This document shows, piece after piece, positions 19,323 through 29,263 of a stretch of 64,000 bases of DNA. Numbering within the stretch: the stretch's first letter is position 1; each line of letters starts with the position of its first letter. The translations under genes and the position numbers were made by a program. The notes below the pieces were generated by a model that did not search any database, was not told the DNA's origin, and saw only the letters and a program-made list of their open reading frames with translations. The DNA comes from Rhizobiaceae bacterium (GTDB taxonomy: Bacteria; Pseudomonadota; Alphaproteobacteria; Rhizobiales; Rhizobiaceae): positions 1-64,000 of the forward strand of contig JAEPMD010000006.1 of assembly GCA_017644105.1 (NCBI GenBank). The letters run 5' to 3'.

Positions 19323-20324
19323 TTAAGTCTTCTTGTTGATTAAAGTACCACGCTGGATGATTTCACATGGGAAAATCTTTGCGAGAGGCTCGTGATCAGG
19401 GTCCTCCAGCATCTCAAACATAAATTCGAGCGATGAATTAATAATATCCGTGATCGGCTGTTTAATTGTCGTCAAATTGATGTTCTGCCAGCTGGCAATT
19501 TCCATGTCATTGAGACCAATGAAACCTATATCTTCTGGAACTTTATAACCTGCGTCTTCTGCAGCACTCATGGCGCCAACAGCCAATGCATCATCGCCAC
19601 AAAAATAAGCTTGTTGGGGTTTGTCGTTAAGTAAACGCTGCATTTCCGCCCGTCCGGCTTTAAAAGAATAGGCATCAGCATATGAATGGGTAACATGAAC
19701 TTCAGGATGCTTTGCGATTTCCTCACGAAATCCGGCAATCCTGTCCTGAGTTGAACTAGCAAGCTCGGGCCCGCCGATAAAGCCAACAGATGTGTATCCG
19801 CGGGCTAATAATTCCTGCGCGGCCATGCGGCCACATTCAATATTATCGATACCAACAATAGTCACTGCAGGAGATATTGCATGGCGGCCAAAGGAGTGCA
19901 CGATGGGAATGCCTTCATCAGAAAAAGCTTTTGCAAAACCAGGTGGCAAGGTTGAGGAGGCGACAATGACACCATCAACAGAATACTGGCGCAGTAAGTG
20001 AACCGAATTTTCTGGATTGTGTTCACCTGACAAATTTAACAATAATGGGCGCAGACCTTTTTCCTGTAGACCGCGAGAAAAGAGGTCAAATACTTCTAAG
20101 AATAAAGGGTTTTGAAAGTTGTCCGATACCAATCCGATAAGTTTGGTACGGCGTGTCGTCAGACTGCTTGCTAAAACATTTGGGCTATAGCCAAGATCTT
20201 TGGCAGCATCTTCAACGCGTTTACGCATACGCGCGGACACGGATGCGCCTGGGGTAAACGCACGCGATACAGCTGAGCGCGAAACTCCGGCTTTATCAGC
20301 AACATCTTGAGCTGTTACGGGCAT
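19323..20324 (-). CDS. LacI family transcriptional regulator
   Basis: 333 residues. The N-terminal LacI helix-turn-helix is VTAQDVADKAGVSRSAVSRA, with the hinge region DLGYSPNVLASSL, followed by a periplasmic-binding-protein-like sensor domain (GLVSDNFQNPLF, VDGVIVASS, GYTSVGFIGG, DIGFIGLNDMEIA). It probably represses the convergent oxidoreductase/isomerase operon and is released by a sugar or its derivative. Being convergent rather than divergent to that operon, the link is inferred from proximity. Confidence 0.85.
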   Translation of the reverse strand: MPVTAQDVADKAGVSRSAVSRAFTPGASVSARMRKRVEDAAKDLGYSPNVLASSLTTRRTKLIGLVSDNFQNPLFLEVFDLFSRGLQEKGLRPLLLNLSGEHNPENSVHLLRQYSVDGVIVASSTLPPGFAKAFSDEGIPIVHSFGRHAISPAVTIVGIDNIECGRMAAQELLARGYTSVGFIGGPELASSTQDRIAGFREEIAKHPEVHVTHSYADAYSFKAGRAEMQRLLNDKPQQAYFCGDDALAVGAMSAAEDAGYKVPEDIGFIGLNDMEIASWQNINLTTIKQPITDIINSSLEFMFEMLEDPDHEPLAKIFPCEIIQRGTLINKKT

Positions 20325-20415
20325 AAATTTTCTTCCCCCTTCAACGATAGCAAACCATACGATGAATAAACTGAATTGTTAACAGTCTAAATATCAAGCC
20401 AACGCTGCAATTACG

Positions 20416-20988
20416 CTAACTCTGGTGCGTCCGGTCCCCATTTCCATTTCCAATAAATGTTGCCAATAGTATCTTAATGTCCACTGATATAGAGCGCCGC
20501 ATTTTATATTCTGTTTCAGCCGTGACCAAACGCTGCGGATCGCTCATGTCAATTCCCCGTACTTGAGCCCAACCAGTAATGCCGGGTAAATCATCAAAAA
20601 TTCCGGCATCTGTGCGGAGCTTTATCAATTCCCTTTGGTTAGGTAAACATGGGCGAGGCCCAATAAAACTCATCTCATTTTTTATAATGTTCCAGATTTG
20701 CGGTAGCTCATCCAGCTTGGATTTGCGCAAAAAATGACCAATGCCAGTGATGTTCTTCGCGCTTACCTCATGGGTTGCTGCGACTTTAGTGCCAGTTTGC
20801 ATGGTTCTAAACTTAAAACATACAAATTCGTTTTGATTTAAACCAATTCGATTTTGTGCCAGTATGGCTGGCCCCGGTGAGCCAACTTTTATAAGTAGCG
20901 TGATGAGTAATAATAGCCACCAAAATAGCACAATGATCAATATCGATATGCCAAAATCTAAAGTTCTTTTGAAAACGAAATACAACAT
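20416..20988 (-). CDS. Initiating sugar transferase (bacterial sugar transferase family)
   Basis: 190 residues with one N-terminal membrane segment (about 11-33). The polyprenyl-phosphate phosphoglycosyl transferase core follows: FKFRTM, LRKSKLDELPQ, MSFIGPRP and LPGITGWAQV. It transfers a sugar-1-phosphate to undecaprenyl phosphate to start a surface polysaccharide or glycan. Length fits the short PglC-like monotopic type. It is divergent from the dehydratase gene at 21197, which probably makes the sugar for the same pathway. Only these two members of a polysaccharide cluster are present. Confidence 0.85.
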   Translation of the reverse strand: MLYFVFKRTLDFGISILIIVLFWWLLLLITLLIKVGSPGPAILAQNRIGLNQNEFVCFKFRTMQTGTKVAATHEVSAKNITGIGHFLRKSKLDELPQIWNIIKNEMSFIGPRPCLPNQRELIKLRTDAGIFDDLPGITGWAQVRGIDMSDPQRLVTAETEYKMRRSISVDIKILLATFIGNGNGDRTHQS

Positions 20989-21196
20989 AGGCCAATCAAT
21001 TCTCTAGCGTCTTACGACGATCATTTCGTCATAGCATGCAAACAATGAAATTCACAATTGGTATGGCATGGAAACACTAAGTGTTTATTCTTTGCGGCAA
21101 ATTAAAATTATCTTTAATATTCAGTGAGATCTGGTAGTTGCATTACACAAGCAACTCAGATACCTCAGTTGTAGAGTTGTCAAAGAAAAATGCTAG

Positions 21197-23083
21197 ATGC
21201 GTGAACTTATAAATCGTATACCCAGATTTGGCCGTGCCCTTTTGGTCTTGGTCTCTGATCTGATTCTGGTTCCATTTGCGTTATATGCAGCTCTGGTGAT
21301 GCGATTAAACGATTTGTTGCCGTTGGAATTTTGGTTTCGTTCCCTTCCCTTACTTCTGCTTTTGCTCATTGCATATCCGGCCTTGTTTTATTCGTTTCAA
21401 CTTCATCGGATTAAACTGAGTGGCTTTGATGTGTCCGCAGTTACTAAAACCGTTTTGACTGTATTTACGCTTAGTCTAATTGGTTTCGTTTCCAATATCG
21501 TGTTGTCGTTGGGATAGCCCAGGACGGTGCCAATCATATTCATGCTATCTTTTGTCATGCTGGTACTCGCCAGCAGACTTATCGCAATATATGTCATTCG
21601 AGATATTATTAACGCGCCAAGGGATCGAGTCCCTGTGGCAGTTTTTGGGGCTGGGCAAGCAGGGGTGCAGCTTATATTGGCCCTTAAACAATCAATGGAA
21701 TATCGCCCCGTGGCTTTGGTCGACAACAATCGTGCATTACATGGCTTGGTAGTTGAAGGCTTGCGCGTTTCGTCGCCGGATACTTTGGAAAAATATGTCA
21801 AAAAAAACCTTATCAAGGAAGTCTTTTTGGCGATACCTTCGTTGACATTGCCTCGCAGGCGCCAGGTCTTATCCGCACTTGGCGAACTTGATTGTAAGAT
21901 CAGAGAGTTGCCGAGTCTCAATGATGTTATTCGGTCTGGAAATGTATTGGGCAGTTTACGTCAGGTTTCGATTGATGAAGTTTTAGGTCGCGACAGCATC
22001 AATTTAAAGCATACAAAAATAAAATCCATCATAGAAAACAAGACAGTTCTGGTCTCTGGTGCTGGTGGCTCTATTGGTTCAGAAATATGCCGCCAACTGC
22101 TGGCAAATCGCGTGGGTCGGATTGTTCTTTTGGAACTTTCGGAGTTTGCACTTTATCGTATTGAGGCGGAACTGAATGCGCATCCAAATAGTTCGAAGGG
22201 CCGGATTGTTCCGTGTTTGGGTAGCATTACCGATCGCGTTCTAATTGATGAATTAATTTCCAAGTATGATGTCAATTCTGTTTATCACGCCGCTGCTTAT
22301 AAACACGTTCCACTTGTTGAATGTAATGAAGTAGAGGCAGCACGCAATAATATTCTCGGTACCAAGATTATGGCAGAAGCGGCTGTTGCACACAATTTGG
22401 AACGTTTTACGCTGATCTCAACAGACAAGGCAGTTAATCCCACCAACGTTATGGGTGCAACTAAACGTCTAGCCGAGCATGTCGTTCAAAATTTTCAAAA
22501 TCAGCATCAGAGTACAATTTTTTCCACGGTGCGTTTTGGGAATGTTTTGGGATCGTCCGGTTCTGTCGTTCCGCTCTTTCGTGAGCAGATCGCCAGAGGT
22601 GGCCCGGTAACCTTAACGCATATAGATGTCACCCGATATTTTATGACTATTCAGGAGGCGTCCTCACTCGTTTTGTTGGCCAGTGCATCCGCCGAAGGTG
22701 GTGAAGTTTTTGTATTGGATATGGGTGAACCCATAAAAATATACGATTTAGCCACGCGCATGATCGAGTTGTCTGGGTTTAAAGTCAAAGATGACGACAA
22801 TCCTGATGGAGATATTGAAATTGCCGTTACAGGGCTGAGATCCGGTGAAAAATTATTTGAAGAACTTCTCATCGAACCGAATACTTTGCCAACAGATAAT
22901 CCTCAGATTTTCCGGGCAAAGGAAGCGGAATTGAGCCAAAAGGACATGCTGGAGCTGATTGAATGCGTCGAAACTGCGATTGAAAAGCGAGACGCAGAAA
23001 GTGTTCGCCATTGCATTGAAAAGTGGGTTGAAGGCTATCATCGATCCCAAAATAACGAGCATGATCAAATCTCGTTAAATTAA
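21197..23083 (+). pseudogene. WbpM/CapD-type nucleotide-sugar 4,6-dehydratase interrupted by an in-frame amber codon
   Basis: Read through one TAG at 21515-21517, the frame encodes a full-length (about 627 residues) membrane-bound UDP-sugar dehydratase. The N-terminus has four membrane helices, then a CoA-binding-like domain (AVFGAGQAGVQL) and a C-terminal SDR domain with SGAGGSIGSEICRQL and STDKAVNPTNVMGATKR, where Met replaces the usual catalytic Tyr as in PglF/WbpM. The amber codon replaces one residue inside LG-x-PRTVP, just before the fourth helix, with the same frame on both sides. A downstream GTG at 21527 could restart translation of the catalytic part. So this is a nonsense mutation, a read-through gene or a sequencing error; the remainder shows no decay, which argues that any inactivation is recent. 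Confidence 0.75.
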
Positions 23084-23178
23084 CTATGTGCTAAAATTAT
23101 TGACCGTCATGGTAGAAATGCATTGAGATAAACCCAAAAATCGATATAGTTAAAAAAGTGTTAATGCGTATCGTGTGA

Positions 23179-23622
23179 GTGTTTATGTCGGCGAATATTG
23201 TCAATTTTGAAGAGTTGCAAACTCTCACGGCCAGCAAGAGCCTTTCTGTTCAGCAAGATGATTTTTCGGTCAAAGTGATCTCGAGCAAGGATCCGTTCTT
23301 TTGGGTGCGAATTCAAAATTCTGCTGATGGCGAAATCATTGTCACAGATTTTAATCCCGGAAGCCTACCGCAATTAACGCTCAATATTGCGTTGAGAAAG
23401 GCTGTGAAGCAGTTATATTCGCCAACACCAGATAATATCACATTCAAAAATGTAATACCGGTCAAGTCGACGAACCCGCATCAGGGTCAGTCTTATGAGG
23501 GTCCGGTCAATACCATTCGTGCCGCCTGCGAAGGTTTCGCGCGGACCAGCCGAAAGGTCGTAAGTTCCTTCCGAGTGGTTCCCGAAGGTCGCAAGTTCAA
23601 CGTCGTCGTAGCGTTAAGCTAG
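23179..23622 (+). CDS. Hypothetical protein
   Basis: 147 residues starting at GTG 23179 or, more likely, ATG 23185 (MSANIVNFEEL). No signal peptide, membrane helix or recognised domain. The composition is globular, with a beta-rich middle (FFWVRIQNSADGEIIVTDF) and a basic C-terminal half (GFARTSRKVVSSFRVVPEGR). It stands alone between the dehydratase gene and pyrD, which converges on it. Coding is supported by length and ordinary protein-like composition; the function is unknown. Confidence 0.6.
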   Translation: MFMSANIVNFEELQTLTASKSLSVQQDDFSVKVISSKDPFFWVRIQNSADGEIIVTDFNPGSLPQLTLNIALRKAVKQLYSPTPDNITFKNVIPVKSTNPHQGQSYEGPVNTIRAACEGFARTSRKVVSSFRVVPEGRKFNVVVALS

Positions 23623-23625
23623 TCA

Positions 23626-24723
23626 TTATTCTGGTATTGCAAGTTTGGCGAATTCGTCGACTTTTGTGTCACGAATGTCTCTGATCGTGGCTAAGTTATT
23701 GTCATCACAATATTGCGTTAAACCTCGGTTTATATCGCAGGCGATCGTTGGCCCCTTATAGATCATCCCCGTATATAGTTGAATGAGATCTGCACCTGCT
23801 TTGATCTTTTCAAGTGCGGATGAGGTGTCGTTAACCCCACCAACACCTATAATCGGAAACGCTTTGCCGAGTCTTTGGCGCATTTTGGAGAGAACAATAT
23901 TTGATCGCTTCAATATGGGCCGACCCGACAATCCTCCCGCTTCGGAGCTGACAGTTTTATTGACCAACCCAGTTCGGGAAAGCGTCGTGTTGGAAATAAT
24001 AATACCTTCTAAATGGTGCGACAGAACTTCTGCAGCAATATCATCCAGTCCTTCTTCGGTTAGATCTGGTGCAATCTTTAGAAATAAAGGAACTTTTCTC
24101 TTTGTGGCTTGTGCCAATTGATCGCGTTTTGACATACATCTTGAGAGCAATTGTGAAAGACTTTCACGTGCCTGTAAATCGCGTAAGCCGGGCGTATTGG
24201 GTGAAGAAATATTGGCTGTAAAATAATCAGCAAATTGATAAAAGGCTGCAATACCCTGAACATAGTCTTCCACCATATCTGCGCTGGTTTTGTTTGCGCC
24301 AATATTTACGCCTAAGATGCCATTGCGCGTGGGTAAGTTTTCCAATCGTTTCAGCGCAGCTTGATGGCCTTCATTATTAAAACCGAGCCGATTAATAACG
24401 CCATTATCTTCTGGTAGTCGAAAGATGCGAGGTTTTGGATTTCCCGCTTGAGCCAACGGCGTAATGGTTCCAACTTCGGTGAAGCCAAAACCCAATTTTA
24501 ATAGAGCTACAGGGACTTCAGCATTTTTATCAAAACCTGCCGCCATACCAATTGGATTGGCGAAGTCTATGCCTGCTACATTAAGTTTCAGGCGTGGATC
24601 TTTTTTTTGATTTGGCTTCGGAAGAGTGCCAAGTTTGAGAGCCTTGATTGAAAGCCCATGGGCCAATTCTGCATCGAGTTTGAAAATTGCCGAGCGTATG
24701 AGATTTTGGTAAATTTGGCTCAT
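23626..24723 (-). CDS. pyrD: Dihydroorotate dehydrogenase (quinone), class 2
   Basis: 365 residues. An N-terminal amphipathic extension (residues 1-40) gives membrane association, as in class 2 enzymes. The FMN barrel follows with GMAAGFDKNAEVP, NRLGFNNEGH, the catalytic Ser region NISSPNTPGLR, LFLKIAPDL and GVGGVND near the phosphate site. It oxidises dihydroorotate to orotate with quinone in pyrimidine synthesis. It follows a DUF952 gene by 5 bp, an arrangement often seen in alphaproteobacteria. Confidence 0.95.
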   Translation of the reverse strand: MSQIYQNLIRSAIFKLDAELAHGLSIKALKLGTLPKPNQKKDPRLKLNVAGIDFANPIGMAAGFDKNAEVPVALLKLGFGFTEVGTITPLAQAGNPKPRIFRLPEDNGVINRLGFNNEGHQAALKRLENLPTRNGILGVNIGANKTSADMVEDYVQGIAAFYQFADYFTANISSPNTPGLRDLQARESLSQLLSRCMSKRDQLAQATKRKVPLFLKIAPDLTEEGLDDIAAEVLSHHLEGIIISNTTLSRTGLVNKTVSSEAGGLSGRPILKRSNIVLSKMRQRLGKAFPIIGVGGVNDTSSALEKIKAGADLIQLYTGMIYKGPTIACDINRGLTQYCDDNNLATIRDIRDTKVDEFAKLAIPE

Positions 24724-24728
24724 GGATT

Positions 24729-25079
24729 TTAGCTATCGTTAAGATCTGGGAAAATATGCAATCCGTCATCGCCCAAGGTCAGAGGTTTAACCCAAATAAC
24801 AGCATCCATCTTTAATGTTGCATATAGATGGGGGAAAAGCGCATTGCCACGCGAAACCTCATATTTAAGATCATCGCCCAGCTTATCTGATTTAACGGCA
24901 ATTAGATAAAGGTCAGATTGGCCAGCAAAATGCTTAGCCGCTGTTTCTACGCTCTGTTCGGCAGTTGAAAAATGGATATATCCATCTTCAATATCAATTG
25001 GGGCACCGGTGAATTCACCTAATGCTTCTGCCTGTTTCCAAAGATCAGACGGACAAATTTTGTATATTATATTGCTCAT
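24729..25079 (-). CDS. DUF952 domain protein
   Basis: 116 residues with the DUF952 hallmarks: an early IYKICPSDLWKQA, GYIHFSTAEQ, and a late HLYATLKMDAVIW. The fold is related to glutathione S-transferase-adjacent or ADP-ribose-binding-like families, but no activity is established. It precedes pyrD by 5 bp and should be co-transcribed with it. Confidence 0.85.
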   Translation of the reverse strand: MSNIIYKICPSDLWKQAEALGEFTGAPIDIEDGYIHFSTAEQSVETAAKHFAGQSDLYLIAVKSDKLGDDLKYEVSRGNALFPHLYATLKMDAVIWVKPLTLGDDGLHIFPDLNDS

Positions 25080-25275
25080 GTGTCGTGACTATCATCATAG
25101 ATCAGTTTTAAAAAGTCTTGATTGCAATGGATGTCCCGCAATGCACATAATTCAACGTAACTATTCTCGGAAAATTACACCCTGAGATGACTTGCATGTT
25201 GAGTTTTCTAGGAAATCTTGTACCGTGCCTGCCATTAAACCCTAAACAACTTTTACCCTCGGGGGGAGGAAACAA

Positions 25276-25680
25276 ATGTTAAAAGAATTTAAGGATTTCA
25301 TTGCCAAAGGCAATGTGATGGATATGGCGGTTGGTATTATTATCGGTGGGGCGTTTGGCCTAATCGTGAAATCAATGGTCGATGATATTATTATGCCAAT
25401 CGTCAGTGCGATATTTGGTGGTCTTGATTTTTCAAGTTATTTTATACCGCTCAATGACGCGGTTACGGCTACGGCGCTTGATGCAGCCAAAGAACAAGGA
25501 GCTGTTTTGGCTTGGGGTAACTTCCTCACAGTTGCCGTGAATTTCCTTATTTTGGCCTGGATCATTTTTATGTTGGTCAAAGCGGTCAACAACCTTAAGA
25601 AAAAGGAAGAAGAAAAACCCGCGGCGCCTCCTGCAGATGTCCAACTACTCGAAGAAATTCGAGATCTTCTGAAGAAGTAG
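25276..25680 (+). CDS. mscL: Large-conductance mechanosensitive channel MscL
   Basis: 134 residues. The N-terminal helix and pore helix ([20 protein letters not shown], then [14 protein letters not shown]) are the MscL signature. A second membrane helix lies at about 78-98, and a charged C-terminal bundle ends in EEIRDLLKK. It opens under high membrane tension to release solutes on hypo-osmotic shock. A strong ribosome-binding site (GGGGGGAGGA) precedes the ATG, and a terminator follows. Confidence 0.95.
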   Translation: MLKEFKDFIAKGNVMDMAVGIIIGGAFGLIVKSMVDDIIMPIVSAIFGGLDFSSYFIPLNDAVTATALDAAKEQGAVLAWGNFLTVAVNFLILAWIIFMLVKAVNNLKKKEEEKPAAPPADVQLLEEIRDLLKK

Positions 25681-25701
25681 GCATCTTATCTCTTTTTCAT
25701 C

Positions 25702-25734
25702 AACCCCTGTTGCTGAAAGCTGCAGGGGTTTTTT
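25702..25734 (+). terminator. Rho-independent terminator of mscL
   Basis: AACCCCTG (25702-25709) pairs with CAGGGGTT (25723-25730) and is followed by a T run, 21 bp after the mscL stop codon. Confidence 0.85.
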
Positions 25735-25817
25735 GATGTGGGTATGATTTGCAAGAAACAGAATGCGCCTGTTTGCGAATTGTATTATCACTATCTGTCT
25801 GAAGTGAGGTCGAAAAA

Positions 25818-26741
25818 ATGAAATCCAGTATGTGTAAAAAAGAATGGTTGATGCTGATAGCACTCTCTATTCTGTGGGGCGGATCCTTTTTGTTTGTTGG
25901 TATTGCAGTGTCGGATGTACCGCCCTTGTCCATAGTGTTGGTGCGGGTATTCTTGTCCGCATTAGCTCTGCATTTTGTTTTAAGAGTCATGGGTCAAAAA
26001 TTTCCAACCGATAAAACCATTTTAATTGCATTTCTAATCATGGGATTATTAAACAACGCAATTCCGTTTTCACTCATAGCCTATGGGCAGAGCCATATTG
26101 CGTCTGGGTTAGCATCTATTCTCAACGCAACAACACCGATTTTTACTGTCATCGTGGCGCATTTTTTGACCACTGATGAAAAACTCACTGGTCGTAAATC
26201 GGCGGGCGTTATCATCGGTTTTTTTGGTGTAGCCATCATGATTGGTATCGACGCGCTTGAAGCGCTGGGCATTCATATTTTGGCGCAAATTGCCGTGTTG
26301 ATAGCGACCGCAAGCTATGCATTTGCTGGGATTTACGGCAAGCGTTTTCAAAACCTCGGTGTTAAGCCGCTAACGGTAGCAACAGGACAAGTCACGGCAT
26401 CTACGTGTTTGATGCTACCTCTTGTGCTTATTGTAGACCAACCGTGGCAATTGCCGATGCCATCTCTAAATTCTGTTTTGGCGCTCGCAGCATTGGCATT
26501 ACTATCAACTGTTCTGGCTTATATCCTGTTTTTCGAAATTTTGGCGCGCGCTGGCGCGACTAACTTGTTGCTGGTAACATTTTTAATTCCTCCAAGTGCC
26601 ATAATTCTTGGTGTCCTGGTGCTTAATGAAGCCATCCAGTTCAATCAAATGCTCGGCTTAATGATAATTATTGTGAGTCTACTCATCATCGACGGACGCC
26701 TGCTGGGAGGAATTGGGAAGAAAAAATCACCCACATTGTGA
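25818..26741 (+). CDS. EamA-family (DMT) transporter
   Basis: 307 residues with ten predicted membrane helices arranged as two EamA repeats. The first begins LSILWGGSFLFVGIAV; the second carries ASYAFAGIYGKRF and ends LVTFLIPPSAIILGVLVLNE. The family exports amino acids or other small metabolites; the substrate is not predictable. Probably monocistronic, beginning about 85 bp after the mscL terminator. Confidence 0.85.
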   Translation: MKSSMCKKEWLMLIALSILWGGSFLFVGIAVSDVPPLSIVLVRVFLSALALHFVLRVMGQKFPTDKTILIAFLIMGLLNNAIPFSLIAYGQSHIASGLASILNATTPIFTVIVAHFLTTDEKLTGRKSAGVIIGFFGVAIMIGIDALEALGIHILAQIAVLIATASYAFAGIYGKRFQNLGVKPLTVATGQVTASTCLMLPLVLIVDQPWQLPMPSLNSVLALAALALLSTVLAYILFFEILARAGATNLLLVTFLIPPSAIILGVLVLNEAIQFNQMLGLMIIIVSLLIIDGRLLGGIGKKKSPTL

Positions 26742-26824
26742 TTTTGCGCATTAGGCGGCTTGCAATTCGAAAAAATCGATTTAAAAGCAAGTTCATAATA
26801 CCTCCTAAAAAATGAGATGATATT

Positions 26825-28438
26825 TTGGCCATCAATCCGCTTAAGGCATTTGCGCGGCGCGTAAAATCCGGTTCAACCAAAGACGTAGAAGCCGTTAAAT
26901 TCACACCTATGCAGATCAAGACCGAGCTGTTATCGGGTCTCACTGTTGCTTTGGCGCTTGTTCCTGAGGCCGTTGCTTTTGCATTTGTTGCAGGAGTTCA
27001 TCCGCTTGTTGGACTCTATGCAGCGTTTTTAGTTGGATTGATCACCGCCGTCTTTGGCGGTCGTCCGGGGATGATTTCAGGCGCAACCGGAGCCCTTGCT
27101 GTTGTTATGGTGGCGCTCGTAGCCGAACATGGTGTCCAATATTTGTTTGCCACCGTTGTTTTAATGGGCATATTACAACTCTTGGCTGGGATTTTCCGAC
27201 TGGGTAAGTTCATCCGCTTGGTCCCACACCCGGTGATGCTTGGTTTTGTGAATGGATTGGCGATCGTTATTTTCCTCGCTCAATTGACCCAGTTCCAGGT
27301 ACCCGGACCCGATGGTACGAAAGTTTGGATGACTGGAATGCCATTGATCATCAGTCTTGGACTTGTTGCTCTCACCATGTTTATTATCTGGGGCATGCCT
27401 AAAGTTTCTAAAATTGTACCGGCGCCGCTGGCAGGTATTGCGATTGTCGCGATCATGGTCATCGCCTTCGGCATTGATGTGCCGCGTGTTGGTGATTTGG
27501 CATCTATTGAAGGTGATTTACCAACTTTTGCGGTTCCAAACGTACCAATGACATTTGAAACTCTGCAAATTATTTTCCCTTATGCGTTGATCCTCGCAGC
27601 GATTGGCTTAATCGAAAGTCTCTTAACGCTCAACCTGGTTGGCGAAATGACAAATCGCAGAGGTGGTGCATCCCAAGAATGTATGGCGCAAGGCGCCTCT
27701 AATGTTGTTACGGGCTTCTTCGGTGGTATGGGCGGTTGCGCCATGATTGGCCAATCCATGATCAACGTGAAATCCGGTGGTCGTACCCGATTGTCAGGGA
27801 TCTCCGCTGCCTTGTTCCTGCTCGTCTTCATCTTGTTTGCGTCTGGACTAATTGAGCAGATTCCATTGGCTGCGCTTGTGGGTGTCATGTTTATGGTGGT
27901 CATCGGTACATTTGCTTGGCAGAGCTTGCGCTTATTCCGAAAAATTCCGCTGACCGATTCAATTGTTATTGTACTTGTGACAGCGGTTACGGTTTATGCT
28001 GACCTGGCTATCGCTGTGGTCGTAGGTGTGATCGTCTCAGCACTAGCTTATGCCTGGACCAATGCTGTGCGGATTGAAGCTCGAACAAGAATTACCCATG
28101 ATGGCGCCAAAACCTATGAGATTTTCGGACCATTATTCTTCGGCTCATCTGAGGGATTTGCAGAATTGTTTGATCCTAAAAATGATCCAGATCGTGTGAT
28201 CATTGATTTTGCCGCAAGCCGTGTTGCAGACCAATCGGCGCTTCAAGCCATTGATGCAGTGGCGGTCAAATATCAATCGGAAGGCAAGTCGGTTCAGCTC
28301 CGCCATTTGTCTCGTGACTGCCACAGATTGCTAGAACGAGCAGGACAGCTTGTTGTGGATTCTGAAGATGATCCAGATTACGAAATTGCAGCCGATTACG
28401 GAATTAAAACCGGCGCGTTGGGCGGCGGTGGCCATTAG
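26825..28438 (+). CDS. SulP-family inorganic anion transporter with STAS domain
   Basis: 537 residues. The membrane domain (about 30-420) carries the SulP signature ELLSGLTVALALVPEAVAFA and the later GGMGGCAMIGQSMINVKSGG. A cytoplasmic STAS domain (about 440-530) includes RVIIDFAASRVADQSALQAI. Members carry sulfate, bicarbonate or other anions. The start used is TTG at 26825; no good ribosome-binding site is visible and an internal ATG at 26909 would leave the signature intact, so the N-terminus is uncertain. Confidence 0.85.
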   Translation: MAINPLKAFARRVKSGSTKDVEAVKFTPMQIKTELLSGLTVALALVPEAVAFAFVAGVHPLVGLYAAFLVGLITAVFGGRPGMISGATGALAVVMVALVAEHGVQYLFATVVLMGILQLLAGIFRLGKFIRLVPHPVMLGFVNGLAIVIFLAQLTQFQVPGPDGTKVWMTGMPLIISLGLVALTMFIIWGMPKVSKIVPAPLAGIAIVAIMVIAFGIDVPRVGDLASIEGDLPTFAVPNVPMTFETLQIIFPYALILAAIGLIESLLTLNLVGEMTNRRGGASQECMAQGASNVVTGFFGGMGGCAMIGQSMINVKSGGRTRLSGISAALFLLVFILFASGLIEQIPLAALVGVMFMVVIGTFAWQSLRLFRKIPLTDSIVIVLVTAVTVYADLAIAVVVGVIVSALAYAWTNAVRIEARTRITHDGAKTYEIFGPLFFGSSEGFAELFDPKNDPDRVIIDFAASRVADQSALQAIDAVAVKYQSEGKSVQLRHLSRDCHRLLERAGQLVVDSEDDPDYEIAADYGIKTGALGGGGH

Positions 28439-29263
28439 CGTTAGGCAAACTTTAAGCTTACCAATTAAGGTAAATGTGTCTTAAATTTTGCAGAAATTAG
28501 TAAAATAATTCGTGCTGTGTATGTGTGTTTGGTGTGTTCAATCGCATAACAATTAGGAACATCATCATGGTGGCGATTGCTATGATAGCGGCACATATTC
28601 CAAGAATACTCATTGCTCAAACTCCTCAAAAACAGCTTTCTTTCATCAGAAAGTTACGCAATTTATTGCTTAGTTGATGATGTCGGACAAAACTTGCCTG
28701 AAGCTTTTGATAAAAATCCAGCTTAAAACCCCTAAAAACATGATGCTAGAAGATATTTGTGAAAATTCATTTGAATACGTTAACCTTCAGGCAAGGAATT
28801 AACCATAAAAATTGTACTTGCGTTGATTTGTGTAATTATTGGGTCTCCCAAATTTTACGCAACAGCATGATGCTCTATCTCCGCACCGGTTCTGATCCGG
28901 ATTTTCTTTCTTATTGTAGATGGACCGAAATGGTCTGGTTTTGATTTTGTGTTTTGAGAGCCCGTTGGCTGTCTGCATGCACTCCAAGGCTCGGTTTAAG
29001 TCCATTTTGCAAATGAAATTGCAACGAGTGGGGATACGCATTGAAATCTAATGCGGAAAAAATTGTAATCGGGGGGCAGCTTTTAGGCGACAATTTGTTG
29101 TTTATCATGCGCACCCTTTGGCATTTTCCTTATTCACTCATCGAGATTTTGATGGCGCGATATTCGCAGCCGCAAAGCTTCGCACCATTTTCGATGGCTA
29201 ACGTGGCGCTCGTTACGGCACCAGTTCGCCAGAACCATAATTTTAACGTCAAAGGGAATCAAC
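28439..29263. other. Intergenic region between the SulP gene and the chemotaxis operon
   Basis: About 825 bp. It contains one credible very short gene on the minus strand (28497-28613) and the promoter region of the chemotaxis operon. Longer open frames on the plus strand (28759-28944, 29041-29271) show no protein-like features and lack ribosome-binding sites. No RNA gene was recognised. Confidence 0.5.
28497..28613 (-). CDS. Putative 38-residue single-span membrane protein
   Basis: ATG at 28611-28613, stop at 28497-28499. The product begins MSILGICAAIIAIATMMMFL, with one membrane helix (residues about 2-23), then one Arg and a polar tail (TPNTHTQHELFY). A strong ribosome-binding site, GAGGAGT (28621-28627), lies seven bases upstream. 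The Shine-Dalgarno match, spacing and clean helix-plus-tail layout support translation. No family is recognised. Confidence 0.5.
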   Translation of the reverse strand: MSILGICAAIIAIATMMMFLIVMRLNTPNTHTQHELFY

